NCBI RefSeq assembly: GCF_014646355.1
Contig: NZ_BMNH01000001.1
Coordinates: forward strand, 338,675-402,674
Direction: 5' to 3'
Source: Nonomuraea cavernae
GTDB lineage: Bacteria > Actinomycetota > Actinomycetes > Streptosporangiales > Streptosporangiaceae
DNA: 64,000 nt
Below the pieces are notes generated by a model. That model searched no databases. It was not told where the DNA came from and worked only from the letters and a program-made list of their open reading frames with translations. Each line of letters begins with the position of its first letter. Within the stretch, counting starts at the first letter, position 1. Positions 8,506 to 16,504 of the stretch are shown piece after piece. Both the position numbers and the translations under genes were made by a program.

Positions 8506-9531
8506 GTGCGGTCGTGGGCGCGGTTACCGGTCGGCCGGCCAGTATGGCTCGACGGCGCCGACACCGAGGCCGTCGCGCTGGCGACCGACCCCCTGCCTGA
8601 CGACGCCCCCGCGCTCGTCACCTACCTGCCCGCCGACGCGCGCTCCACCACCGGCTTCGTCGCCGCCGTGCTGTGCGAGCTCCAGCGCACCGCCGTCGCG
8701 TTGTTCCCCGCCTGGCTGCCCGGCGCCGAAGGGCTCGACGGGCCGGGAGGCGCGGGCATGGCCGCCGTACGCACGCTGGCTCTGCGCCGGGCGTCGGCCA
8801 GCGACCACTTCGGGCCGTTCCTGGCCGAGCTGGCCGAGCTGGCGCTGTCCGGCCGGCCTGACGCGCCCAGCGGGTTCTCCCCCGAGACACGGGCCGCCGG
8901 GCTGGCCCGAGTGATCGCCACGAGCTTCGGCAGGTCACGCGCGGCACTCCTGGTCGACGTGCCCGCCGGGCTCTCACCGGCCGGCCAGGAGGTGCTCGTC
9001 GCGGGTTGCGAGTGGCTCGCCCAGCGCGGCCAGCTGGGTGTCTGGCTGACCGGCGCCCCACTCGACACCGACCGCGTCCCGCACGTGACACCTCCACTCG
9101 ACACCAAGCGCATCCAGCACGTGACACCTCCACTCGACGGCGATGAGGGGCGGCCGCGCGTGAGTTATCCGGCGGTGGCCGGGCGGCCGCATCCGGGGAG
9201 CCGGAGCGAGCAGGCGCTGGAGGCCGCGCTGGCGCGGTACGCGTGGGCTGCCGGACGGGCCTGGAACCAGACCTACCGGCCGCACCCCCTGGCCGCCCCG
9301 GTGCGGGTCGACCTCCTGTGGCAGGACGAACGGTGCGTCGTCGAGATCGACGGCCCGGAGCACCGCCGCCCCCGGACGTTCGACGAGGACCGGCGGCGCG
9401 ACGTACGCCTCCAGCTCGCCGGTTACGCCGTACTCCGCTTCACCGATTCCCATGTGTTGACCGACCCGCAAGCCGTGGTCCGCCAGATCGAGCTGTATCT
9501 CAGCCGTCGCCGTGGAACACCGGAAGGATGA
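8506..9531 (+). CDS. DUF559-type (Vsr/PD-(D/E)XK-like) nuclease-domain protein
   Basis: This 341-residue protein has a C-terminal domain (about 225-335) resembling DUF559, a group of very-short-patch-repair-like endonuclease folds. It begins SRSEQALEAAL, then PVRVDLLWQDERCVVEIDG near residues 265-285, where the spaced Asp and Glu fit the PD-(D/E)XK core, then a helix with many Arg/Asp. The N-terminal 180 residues are unassigned. A 36-bp direct duplication separates the halves. The GTG start has only a weak GAAGG at 8491. The gene ends 3 bases before the next and appears to head a four-gene operon. DNA cleavage is expected from the fold, not shown. Confidence 0.7.
   Translation: MRSWARLPVGRPVWLDGADTEAVALATDPLPDDAPALVTYLPADARSTTGFVAAVLCELQRTAVALFPAWLPGAEGLDGPGGAGMAAVRTLALRRASASDHFGPFLAELAELALSGRPDAPSGFSPETRAAGLARVIATSFGRSRAALLVDVPAGLSPAGQEVLVAGCEWLAQRGQLGVWLTGAPLDTDRVPHVTPPLDTKRIQHVTPPLDGDEGRPRVSYPAVAGRPHPGSRSEQALEAALARYAWAAGRAWNQTYRPHPLAAPVRVDLLWQDERCVVEIDGPEHRRPRTFDEDRRRDVRLQLAGYAVLRFTDSHVLTDPQAVVRQIELYLSRRRGTPEG
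9061..9132 (+). repeat. 36-bp direct duplication within the DUF559 gene
   Basis: Units 9061-9096 and 9097-9132 differ at a few positions and keep the frame. They encode two successive 12-residue copies ending HVTPPL in the linker ahead of the nuclease-like domain. Confidence 0.8.
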
Positions 9532-9534
9532 CCG

Positions 9535-10260
9535 ATGTCAGAGCGCGCACTGTCGCTCCCCGAATTCTCCGCCCTGGTCGTGCTGGCCGTGGAGGCCCGT
9601 GAGATCTCCAACAGCGAGCTCAAGGAGCGCTGCGGGCTGACGATCGACGGTGCGAAACGGCGCAGACTCAACGAGCTCAAGCTGGTCGACAGCTGGAAGC
9701 AGGGGCGCACGTTCGTCCACGTGCTGACCGACTCCGGCTGGGCCCGCCTGGCCGAGGACCTCCGCGCCGGCCGGGTCCCGGCGTTCACCGGATCGTCGGG
9801 GGTGCTGGCACGGGCGCTGCTCGGCTGGCTGCCCGCCTTCCTGGAGCGCACCGACCAGCGACTCGCCGACGTCTTCCAGCCCGCCGAGGTCGAGGCGGGA
9901 CAGGCTCCGGCCGAGGATGCTCCGGCCGGTGAGGTTCCGACCGGTGAGGTTCCGACCGAGGAGGTCCTGCGCGGGAAGGGCCCGGGCGAGGAGCCGGGCG
10001 AGCTGGAGGCGCGCGTCCGCGCCGCCTACGCCGAGCTGGCCGCCGAGCCCGGCGCCTGGGTCAGCCTGACGAGGCTCCGCCCGCTCCTGGGCGACGCGCC
10101 GAGGCAGCGGGTCGACGAGACCCTCGTACGGATGGAGCGGCTGGCCGACGTCAACCTCGTCCCCGAGTCCAACCAGAAGGCTCTCACGGCGCAGGATCGG
10201 GAGGCGGCCGTCATCATCGGAGACCAGGACAAGCACCTGCTCTGGATCGGCAAGCCGTGA
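9535..10260 (+). CDS. Winged-helix DNA-binding-like protein of the HerA operon
   Basis: The 241-residue protein has two predicted winged-helix-like parts. The N-terminal part (about 1-80) contains ISNSELKERCGLTIDGAKRR followed by a basic wing. The C-terminal part (about 150-240) has a similar helix pattern ending HLLWIGKP. They are joined by an acidic Glu/Pro/Gly-rich linker with repeated GEVPT units. It starts 3 bases after the nuclease gene and its TGA overlaps the ATPase GTG start (GTGA). No characterised family is recognised; the likely role is a DNA-binding or adaptor partner of the ATPase. Confidence 0.65.
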   Translation: MSERALSLPEFSALVVLAVEAREISNSELKERCGLTIDGAKRRRLNELKLVDSWKQGRTFVHVLTDSGWARLAEDLRAGRVPAFTGSSGVLARALLGWLPAFLERTDQRLADVFQPAEVEAGQAPAEDAPAGEVPTGEVPTEEVLRGKGPGEEPGELEARVRAAYAELAAEPGAWVSLTRLRPLLGDAPRQRVDETLVRMERLADVNLVPESNQKALTAQDREAAVIIGDQDKHLLWIGKP

Positions 10261-13200
10261 CGGCCCCCGGCGCCGACGCCCTGGAGGCACTCAGCTTCAA
10301 CTACACCGAAGGCGCCGACGACGTGTGGCGGCACTCGGACTTCCACGTGGAGGGCCTGCACGGCGCGTCCACGAAGGTGCTGCTCGACGGCCTGGCCGAG
10401 GCCGGGAGCCGGCCCGACGCCAGCCCCATCGGCGTGGTCGTGCAGGGCCAGCGCGGCGCGGGCAAGACGCACCTGCTCGGCTGGATGCGCGAGCGGACGC
10501 AGCGGGAGGGGGGCTACTTCGTCCTGGCCGGGCTGCTGGACGCCAAGGGCTTCTGGGAGAGCATGGTCGTGTCCCTCCTCGACAGCCTCGCCCGTGAGGG
10601 CGCGAACGGGGAGAGCCAGCTCAAGGTGTTCCTGTCCCGTCTGGCGGCGGTGGCGGACGTGCCGAGGATGGTACGACGGGCGGTGACCGGAAAGAAGTCC
10701 GTCACCCGGGAGGAGCTCGAAACGTTCGTCGGCGCGCTCCGCCGCTTCGACCGGAAGGTCGGCAGCCTGGCCCAGGACGCCGCGCGGGCGCTCGTGCTCT
10801 ACGCCTCCGACGACCTCGGCCTGCAGGACCTCGGCGAGGCGTACCTGTCGTCGGTGCCCGAGGGCGAGCCGGGCGAGCGCGCGCGGTGGGGCATCAGGCA
10901 GGTCGACCGGACCCCGCAGGAGATCGTCAGGGACATCTCGCACCTGCTCGCGCTCACCGGCCCCACGGTCGTCGCCGTCGACCAGATCGACGCGCTGGTG
11001 GCCCAGTCGCTGACCTCGACGGATCCCACGACGGTCCACGACGCCGGCGAACGCCTCATGATCGAGCGGATCGCCGGCGGCCTGATGGCCCTGCGCGAAT
11101 ACACCCGCCGCACCCTCACCGTCGTGTCCTGCATCCCCGCGACGTGGACCCTCATCGAGAAGGTGGCGACCGACACGGTCCGCGACCGCTTCCGGCAGGC
11201 CGCGCCGTTGATGACCATCCCCGACGCCGAGACCGGGCGCCGGCTGGTGGCCAGACGGTTCGAGGTGCAGTACCAGGCGGCCGGGATCGAGCCGCCGTAC
11301 CCGACGTGGCCGGTGCGGCCCTCGGCCTTCGAGGACGCCCCCGGCTTCACCCCGCGTCAGCTGCTCATCCGGATCGACGGGCACGTCCAGGCCTGCCTGA
11401 ACGACGGCGAGGTCAGGGAGCTGGACGGCTTCCGGCGCACCACCCCGGCCCCGGCGGCGCCTGCCACCGACCTCGCTCAGCTCGCCGACGTCGCGGAACT
11501 CGCCGACATCGACGCCCTGTACGCCAAGCTGCGCGAAGCCGTGGCCCGGCCCGTGCCGGACTCGGCCACCGAGGACGCGATCATGCCCGCCCTGCTGTCG
11601 GCCGGGCTGTCGGCCTGGATCGCCGAGCAGGGCGACGCGGGGCGCGAGTTCAGCCAGGACCCTCCGCCCAGCTCCAAGCCGCCCCTGCACGCGCGGCTGC
11701 GCCGGACCCTCGACGAGGCCACCGAGGACGAGATGCACTGGGGGTTCCGCGCGGTCGGCGCGGAGAACGCCGTCGCGGCGCTGAACCGGGTGCGCAAGGC
11801 GGCCGTCGCCGCCGGGCTGGACGCCGAGGTGCCCAAGCGGCGGTTGTTCGTGCTGCGGAACACCCCGTGGTCGAGGGGGCCTCGCACCAGGGAGGTCATC
11901 GAGGCGTTCGAGCGCGCGGGCGGGCGGACACTGGCCCTGGGCGACGACGACCTGCGGGAGCTGGCCGTGCTCAAGGAGCTGCTCGCGGCCGGGCCGCCGC
12001 ACCTGGCCGCCTGGCTGGTCTCCCGCCGGCCCACCCGGCAGATCGCCTTCCTCACCGAGGCCCTCTCCGCCCCCTGGACCGTTCCCACTCATCCCGAACC
12101 CGCTCAGACCGCATCTGTTCGGGACGAACACACCCAGACTGGACCCGCCCACACCGGACCCACCCAGGCCGGACCCGCGCAGGCCGGACCCGCGCAGGCC
12201 GGACCCACCCAGGCCGGACCCGCGCAGGCCGGACCCGCGCAGGCCGGACCCGCGCAGACCAGATCGGCTCAGACCGGACCCACGCAGCCCGCTCAGACCG
12301 GATCGGCGGGCTTCGGGCGGGCAGAGGCGGCGGCGCGGATCGTGGTCGGGCGGGCCGTGGAGGGCGGCGCGCCGGCGAGTGTCGAGCTGGAGGCACTCAG
12401 GAAGCACACCGCGATCTTCGCCGGCTCCGGGTCGGGCAAGACGGTGCTCATCCGGCGGTTGATCGAGGAGTGCGCCCTGCGAGGGGTGTCGTCCATCGTC
12501 CTCGACCCGAACAACGACCTGGCCCGGCTGGGCGACAGGTGGCCGGCGCCACCGGCGCACTGGGAGGACGGCGACGCGCGCCGGGCCGACGAGTACCTGG
12601 CGAACACCGACGTGATCGTCTGGACCCCGAGACGAGCGACGGGAAGGCCGCTGAGCTTCCACCCGTTGCCCGACTTCGCCGACGTGGCCGACGATCCCGA
12701 CGAGTTCGCCGAGGCCGTGGAGGCGGCCATGGCCTCGATCGTGCCCCGGGTCAAGCTCAACGCCTCCACCGGCAAGGCGCAGCTCGGTCAGGCGGTGCTC
12801 AGGAAGGCGCTCGAGCACTACGGCCGCTCCGGCGGGACGCGCCTCAGGGGCCTGGTCGCGTTGCTGTCCGAGTTGCCCGAGGGCGTGAGCGAGCTGGCCG
12901 ACGCCCCGCGCATCGCGGCCGGCCTGGCCCAGTCGCTGACGGCGGCGATGGACAACGACCCGCTGTTCGGTGGCGAGGGCGAGCCGGTGGACCCCGGCCT
13001 GCTGCTCACCCCGCCTCCGGGCAAGCGGGCCCGCGTCTCGGTGATCAGCCTGGCCGGGCTTCCGGCCGACGAGCAGCGGCAGAGCTTCGTCGGCCGGCTC
13101 CAGATGGCGCTGTTCGCCTGGATCAAGAAGCACCCCGCCGGTGACCGGCCGCTCGGCGGCCTGTTCGTGATGGACGAGGCGCAGACGTTCGCCCCGGCCG

Positions 13201-13568
13201 TCGGAGGCGCGACCGCCTGCCTGCGCAGCACGCTGGCGCTCGCCTCCCAGGCCCGTAAGTACGGCCTCGGCCTCGTCTTCGCCACCCAGGCGCCCAAGGG
13301 GCTGCACAACCAGATCCCCGGCAACGCCGCGACCCAGTTCTTCGGCCTGCTGAACGCGCCGATCCAGATCAACACGGCCAAGGAGATGGCCCAGGCCAAA
13401 GGCGGCAGCGTGCCCGAGATATCCCGTTTGACCTCCGGTGAGTTCTACCTCGCGGCGGAGGGCCGTGCCTTCGTCAAGACGCGGGTCCCCATGTGCCTGA
13501 GCCACCACCCCAAGACCCCGCTCACCACCGAGGAGGTCATCGCTAGAGCGGCGGCGTCCGCGCCATGA
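10257..13568 (+). CDS. Large AAA + HerA/FtsK-like double ATPase
   Basis: The 1103-residue protein contains two P-loop NTPase modules. The first has Walker A GQRGAGKT at about 63-70 and a Walker B-like VVAVDQID near 238, resembling AAA/ORC-type domains. The second has Walker A AGSGSGKT near 720, then SSIVLDPNND and Walker B LFVMDEAQTF near 970. Its C-terminal part resembles HerA/VirB4-type DNA-translocating ATPases (DUF87). A QAGPA repeat linker (about 629-682) lies between them. The GTG start overlaps the upstream stop and its own TGA overlaps the LysR ATG, so translation is coupled on both sides. HerA ATPases paired with nucleases occur in end resection and phage defence; the role here is inferred. 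Confidence 0.8.
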   Translation: MTAPGADALEALSFNYTEGADDVWRHSDFHVEGLHGASTKVLLDGLAEAGSRPDASPIGVVVQGQRGAGKTHLLGWMRERTQREGGYFVLAGLLDAKGFWESMVVSLLDSLAREGANGESQLKVFLSRLAAVADVPRMVRRAVTGKKSVTREELETFVGALRRFDRKVGSLAQDAARALVLYASDDLGLQDLGEAYLSSVPEGEPGERARWGIRQVDRTPQEIVRDISHLLALTGPTVVAVDQIDALVAQSLTSTDPTTVHDAGERLMIERIAGGLMALREYTRRTLTVVSCIPATWTLIEKVATDTVRDRFRQAAPLMTIPDAETGRRLVARRFEVQYQAAGIEPPYPTWPVRPSAFEDAPGFTPRQLLIRIDGHVQACLNDGEVRELDGFRRTTPAPAAPATDLAQLADVAELADIDALYAKLREAVARPVPDSATEDAIMPALLSAGLSAWIAEQGDAGREFSQDPPPSSKPPLHARLRRTLDEATEDEMHWGFRAVGAENAVAALNRVRKAAVAAGLDAEVPKRRLFVLRNTPWSRGPRTREVIEAFERAGGRTLALGDDDLRELAVLKELLAAGPPHLAAWLVSRRPTRQIAFLTEALSAPWTVPTHPEPAQTASVRDEHTQTGPAHTGPTQAGPAQAGPAQAGPTQAGPAQAGPAQAGPAQTRSAQTGPTQPAQTGSAGFGRAEAAARIVVGRAVEGGAPASVELEALRKHTAIFAGSGSGKTVLIRRLIEECALRGVSSIVLDPNNDLARLGDRWPAPPAHWEDGDARRADEYLANTDVIVWTPRRATGRPLSFHPLPDFADVADDPDEFAEAVEAAMASIVPRVKLNASTGKAQLGQAVLRKALEHYGRSGGTRLRGLVALLSELPEGVSELADAPRIAAGLAQSLTAAMDNDPLFGGEGEPVDPGLLLTPPPGKRARVSVISLAGLPADEQRQSFVGRLQMALFAWIKKHPAGDRPLGGLFVMDEAQTFAPAVGGATACLRSTLALASQARKYGLGLVFATQAPKGLHNQIPGNAATQFFGLLNAPIQINTAKEMAQAKGGSVPEISRLTSGEFYLAAEGRAFVKTRVPMCLSHHPKTPLTTEEVIARAAASAP
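12141..12300 (+). repeat. In-frame 15-bp tandem repeat encoding a QAGPA linker
   Basis: GGACCC recurs every 15 bases at 12141, 12156, 12171 and on to 12246, and again at 12276, giving about ten units. One unit at 12261 has diverged. The array encodes a flexible five-residue repeat between the two ATPase modules. Copy number could vary between strains without breaking the frame. Confidence 0.9.
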
Positions 13569-14521
13569 CCCCCACCCAGCTGCGCGCGTACGCCGCCGTG
13601 GTGCGTCTGGGCTCGGTCAAGCTGGCCGCCGCGGAGCTCGACGTCTCCGAGGCCGCCGTCTCCCTGCACATCGGGCAGCTGCGCAAGGAGTTCGGCGACC
13701 GGCTGTTCGCCAGGACCGCCTCCGGGCTCGCGTTCACGCCCGGCGGGCTGCGGCTGGCCAGCCGCGCGGCAGAGCTGCTCAGCCTGCAGGAACGCACGAT
13801 CATCGAGGTCGGCCAGGCGGCCCAGGGCCGCAGACTGCTGCGGGTCGCCGCGTCGAGCCTGTTCGCCGAGCACGCCGCGCCCGGACTGATCGGGCTGTTC
13901 GCCGGACGGGCCGCCGACCTGGACGTGGAGCTGAGCGTGCACGACCCGAGGCAGTTCGGCGCGCTGCTGCACTCGCGGACCGTCGACGTGGCGATCGGCC
14001 CCAACCCGGGCAACGTGGACGGCTCCCTGGTCTCCAAGCCGTTCCTCAACTATCAGATCGTGGTGGTCTGCGGGCCCGACCACCCGTTCGCCGGCCGCGA
14101 CGTCGGCTTCCACCAGTTGCGCGAGCAGATGTGGCTGCTCGGCCCGTCGGCCGCGACCGACCTCGGCGCCGTGCCCACCATGCTGCGCAGGCTCAACGTG
14201 CCGGAGGAGCACCAGCAGATCTACCAGAGCCACGCGGCGGCGCTGGAGGAGGCCAAGCGCGGCAGCGGAGTCGCGGCGGCGATCTCGTTCGCGGTGGGAC
14301 AGGACCTGGCCAACGGCCGGCTGACCCGCGTCACCGGCCAGTCCCTCCGCTTCGACGGCACCTGGGTGACGCTCACGCTGGCCGAACGCGGCGCTCCCCC
14401 GGCGGCGGCCGAACTCGTCAGGTTCGTCACCAGCCCGCGCGCCACCCAGGCCATGCTGCGCGGCCCGGGCGTGAACGTCGGCCGCTTCCGCCCGTCCATC
14501 CACATCACGCTCTGGAGCTAG
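13565..14521 (+). CDS. LysR family transcriptional regulator
   Basis: The 318-residue protein has an N-terminal winged helix-turn-helix (about 1-60, with AAAELDVSEAAVSLHIGQLR) and a type 2 periplasmic-binding-protein-like effector domain (about 90-290, including FLNYQIVVVCGPDHPF). Its ATG overlaps the stop of the HerA gene (ATGA), so it is the last gene of the operon and translationally coupled. That is unusual for LysR proteins, which usually sit divergently from their target. The effector is unknown. It may regulate its own operon or may simply have been captured downstream. Confidence 0.88.
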   Translation: MTPTQLRAYAAVVRLGSVKLAAAELDVSEAAVSLHIGQLRKEFGDRLFARTASGLAFTPGGLRLASRAAELLSLQERTIIEVGQAAQGRRLLRVAASSLFAEHAAPGLIGLFAGRAADLDVELSVHDPRQFGALLHSRTVDVAIGPNPGNVDGSLVSKPFLNYQIVVVCGPDHPFAGRDVGFHQLREQMWLLGPSAATDLGAVPTMLRRLNVPEEHQQIYQSHAAALEEAKRGSGVAAAISFAVGQDLANGRLTRVTGQSLRFDGTWVTLTLAERGAPPAAAELVRFVTSPRATQAMLRGPGVNVGRFRPSIHITLWS

Positions 14522-14755
14522 AGAGTCGGTCATCCAGTGGCGGTGACGTGTGCTTCCTGATCGCGTCCCCAGGTCAGGTCCCGTCTATACGATCAACTGG
14601 ACAGCCCGATGATGGATGACCATTGCGAACAACCGGTGGCTGAACGTGATCGTCACTCACGTCAGTCGTCGATTCGGCCGGTTCACGCCGGTCAGCGAGA
14701 ATCAGGTGAGAGGGCCGGTGTTCGTCTCCATCCAGGCCCGAGAACAGGAGCATCC

Positions 14756-16504
14756 ATGATGACCGGATTGGATACCCGCCCCAGTGCGGCTACGTACGAG
14801 TTGGAAAAACTCGTCGGCATGGCGTGGCGGGGCCAGATCCGGGTGCCGCACTTTCAGCGTGATTTCCGCTGGAATCGAGCGGACGTGGTCCGCCTGTTCG
14901 ACAGCATCGTCAAAGGGTATCCGGTTGGCAGCCTGTTGCTTTGGGTACGGTCGGCTCCTCCGAAACGCATCAGACTCGGCGCCCTCCAGATCGAAGCACC
15001 ACGCATGGACCAGGCATTGTGGGTCGTGGACGGGCAGCAGCGCATCACGAGCCTGGCGAACGCTTTGCACGAGGACGCGGCACACGAGCCACGTTTCGCC
15101 CTGGCCTACGACCTGCGCGAGAACGAACGGATGCCCGGGCGTGACATCGGCTTCGTCTCCCGTCCGTCCACAGTCGACCCCTTCGTGGTCCCCCTACCGG
15201 TGCTGTTCGATCTGCGCCGGGTGCTGAAGTGGTTCTCGACCTATCCCGAGGCTGCGGACTACCAGGACAAGGCGTTCAACCTGACCACGATTCTGCGCCA
15301 GTACCCGATGCCCGCCTATCAGGTCGAGCAGGAGAACGCCGAAGTCCTGCAGGACATCTTCGACCGCATGAACAACTACGGTAAGCGACTGAGCCGGGCC
15401 GAGATCTTCTCCGCTCTCTACGCGGGTGACGAGGAGCAGCCGGCGCTGACGATCGACGAGATCTCCGCGCACATTGATGAGCAACTCGACTTCGGCCGGA
15501 TCGACAATGACACTGTTCTCTACGCGATTCTGGCTCGGCGCGGTCACGACGTCCAGCGCGAGATCCGCCTGGAGTTCGACGACGACGACCGGCGCGGAGT
15601 GAGCGATTTTCCGGGAGAGGATCGCGACACTGCTTTCCAGGCAGGCGAAGAGGCCATCCGGCGCGCCGTGCAATTCCTACAGAGTGACGCGGGGGTGCCA
15701 CATTTCACGCTCCTCCCCTTCCGCTATCTCCTCGTGGTTCTCGCTCGCCTCTTCGCACACTTCCCCGAGCCTGATCCCGCGAACAGACGGCTGTTGCGGC
15801 GCTGGTTCTGGCGTGCTGCCCTGATCGGGCCCGAAATCTTCCGCGGAAGCACCACGGGCGCAGTCCGCACACTCTGCGCGAAGATCCATCCGCACGATCT
15901 CACCGGATCGGTTCAAGGGCTTCTGAGCACGGTCGACCGGCCCGCTCCGCCCCTGCCCGAACTGCGGCGGTTCAAGACCAACGAGGCCGCTGCGAAGATC
16001 ACGCTGTGCGCCTGGTGGGCGCTGGAGCCGCGCGATCCCAGCTCGGGTGAGCGGCCCGAGATCGGCGACCTCGCCGAATGCCTCGTTGATCGCCCCACGC
16101 CTGCCGACGCCGTCCGGTACGTCGTCCCTTCCAGACTGGTCGACGCCAAATACCGCCTCTGGGCCGCCAACCGTGTCCTCGTTCCCACCATGGCCAGGGA
16201 GGCGGGCAAGGACATCGGTGGCCTGCTCGTCACCCCACCACTGTTCCTGGAGGACACCGCGTGGAGCGATGTGCTCGCGTCACACCTCATCTCTCCCGAG
16301 GCGATTTCCTTGCTGCGGGCGAGCGAGTTCACCTCCTTCCTCCAGGCTAGGCAGGAGGAACTGGTGCGTAACTTGGCGGGTTTCCTCCAGCGGATGTGCG
16401 AGTGGGGCTTCGAGAACACCCCGCCCCTGTCCGAGTTGGTGATCGAAGACCTGCCGGAGGACGAGCAGGCCCTACCGGACGAGGCAGCATATGGCTCTGG
16501 CTGA
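14756..16504 (+). CDS. DUF262 (GmrS/ParB-like nuclease) domain protein
   Basis: The 582-residue protein begins with a DUF262 domain: VPHFQRDFRWN near residue 31, DSIVKGYPVGSLLLW, and VVDGQQRITSL near residue 90, the DGQQR motif of the ParB/GmrSD-like nuclease fold. The rest (about 250-560) is helical and resembles C-terminal regions of other DUF262 proteins. Some relatives are modification-dependent nucleases. AGGAG at 14746-14750 supports ATG 14756, with ATG 14759 as alternative. The last 14 bases overlap the hipA-like gene. Codon third positions are less GC-biased than in neighbours, suggesting acquisition. Nuclease function is possible but unproven. Confidence 0.82.
   Translation: MMTGLDTRPSAATYELEKLVGMAWRGQIRVPHFQRDFRWNRADVVRLFDSIVKGYPVGSLLLWVRSAPPKRIRLGALQIEAPRMDQALWVVDGQQRITSLANALHEDAAHEPRFALAYDLRENERMPGRDIGFVSRPSTVDPFVVPLPVLFDLRRVLKWFSTYPEAADYQDKAFNLTTILRQYPMPAYQVEQENAEVLQDIFDRMNNYGKRLSRAEIFSALYAGDEEQPALTIDEISAHIDEQLDFGRIDNDTVLYAILARRGHDVQREIRLEFDDDDRRGVSDFPGEDRDTAFQAGEEAIRRAVQFLQSDAGVPHFTLLPFRYLLVVLARLFAHFPEPDPANRRLLRRWFWRAALIGPEIFRGSTTGAVRTLCAKIHPHDLTGSVQGLLSTVDRPAPPLPELRRFKTNEAAAKITLCAWWALEPRDPSSGERPEIGDLAECLVDRPTPADAVRYVVPSRLVDAKYRLWAANRVLVPTMAREAGKDIGGLLVTPPLFLEDTAWSDVLASHLISPEAISLLRASEFTSFLQARQEELVRNLAGFLQRMCEWGFENTPPLSELVIEDLPEDEQALPDEAAYGSG

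Noticed and set aside
12141..12300. CRISPR array
   Set aside because: The 15-bp units are contiguous without spacers and encode an in-frame protein linker.
10026..13508. Very long open frame on the minus strand opposite the HerA gene
   Set aside because: It mirrors the codon pattern of the plus-strand gene, has repetitive Gly/Arg/Leu composition and no domain. The plus-strand ATPase motifs are clear.
14522..14755. Clear promoter for the DUF262-hipA pair
   Set aside because: TATACG near 14586 could be a -10, but there is no acceptable -35 and no conserved operator. A promoter is likely but not resolved.
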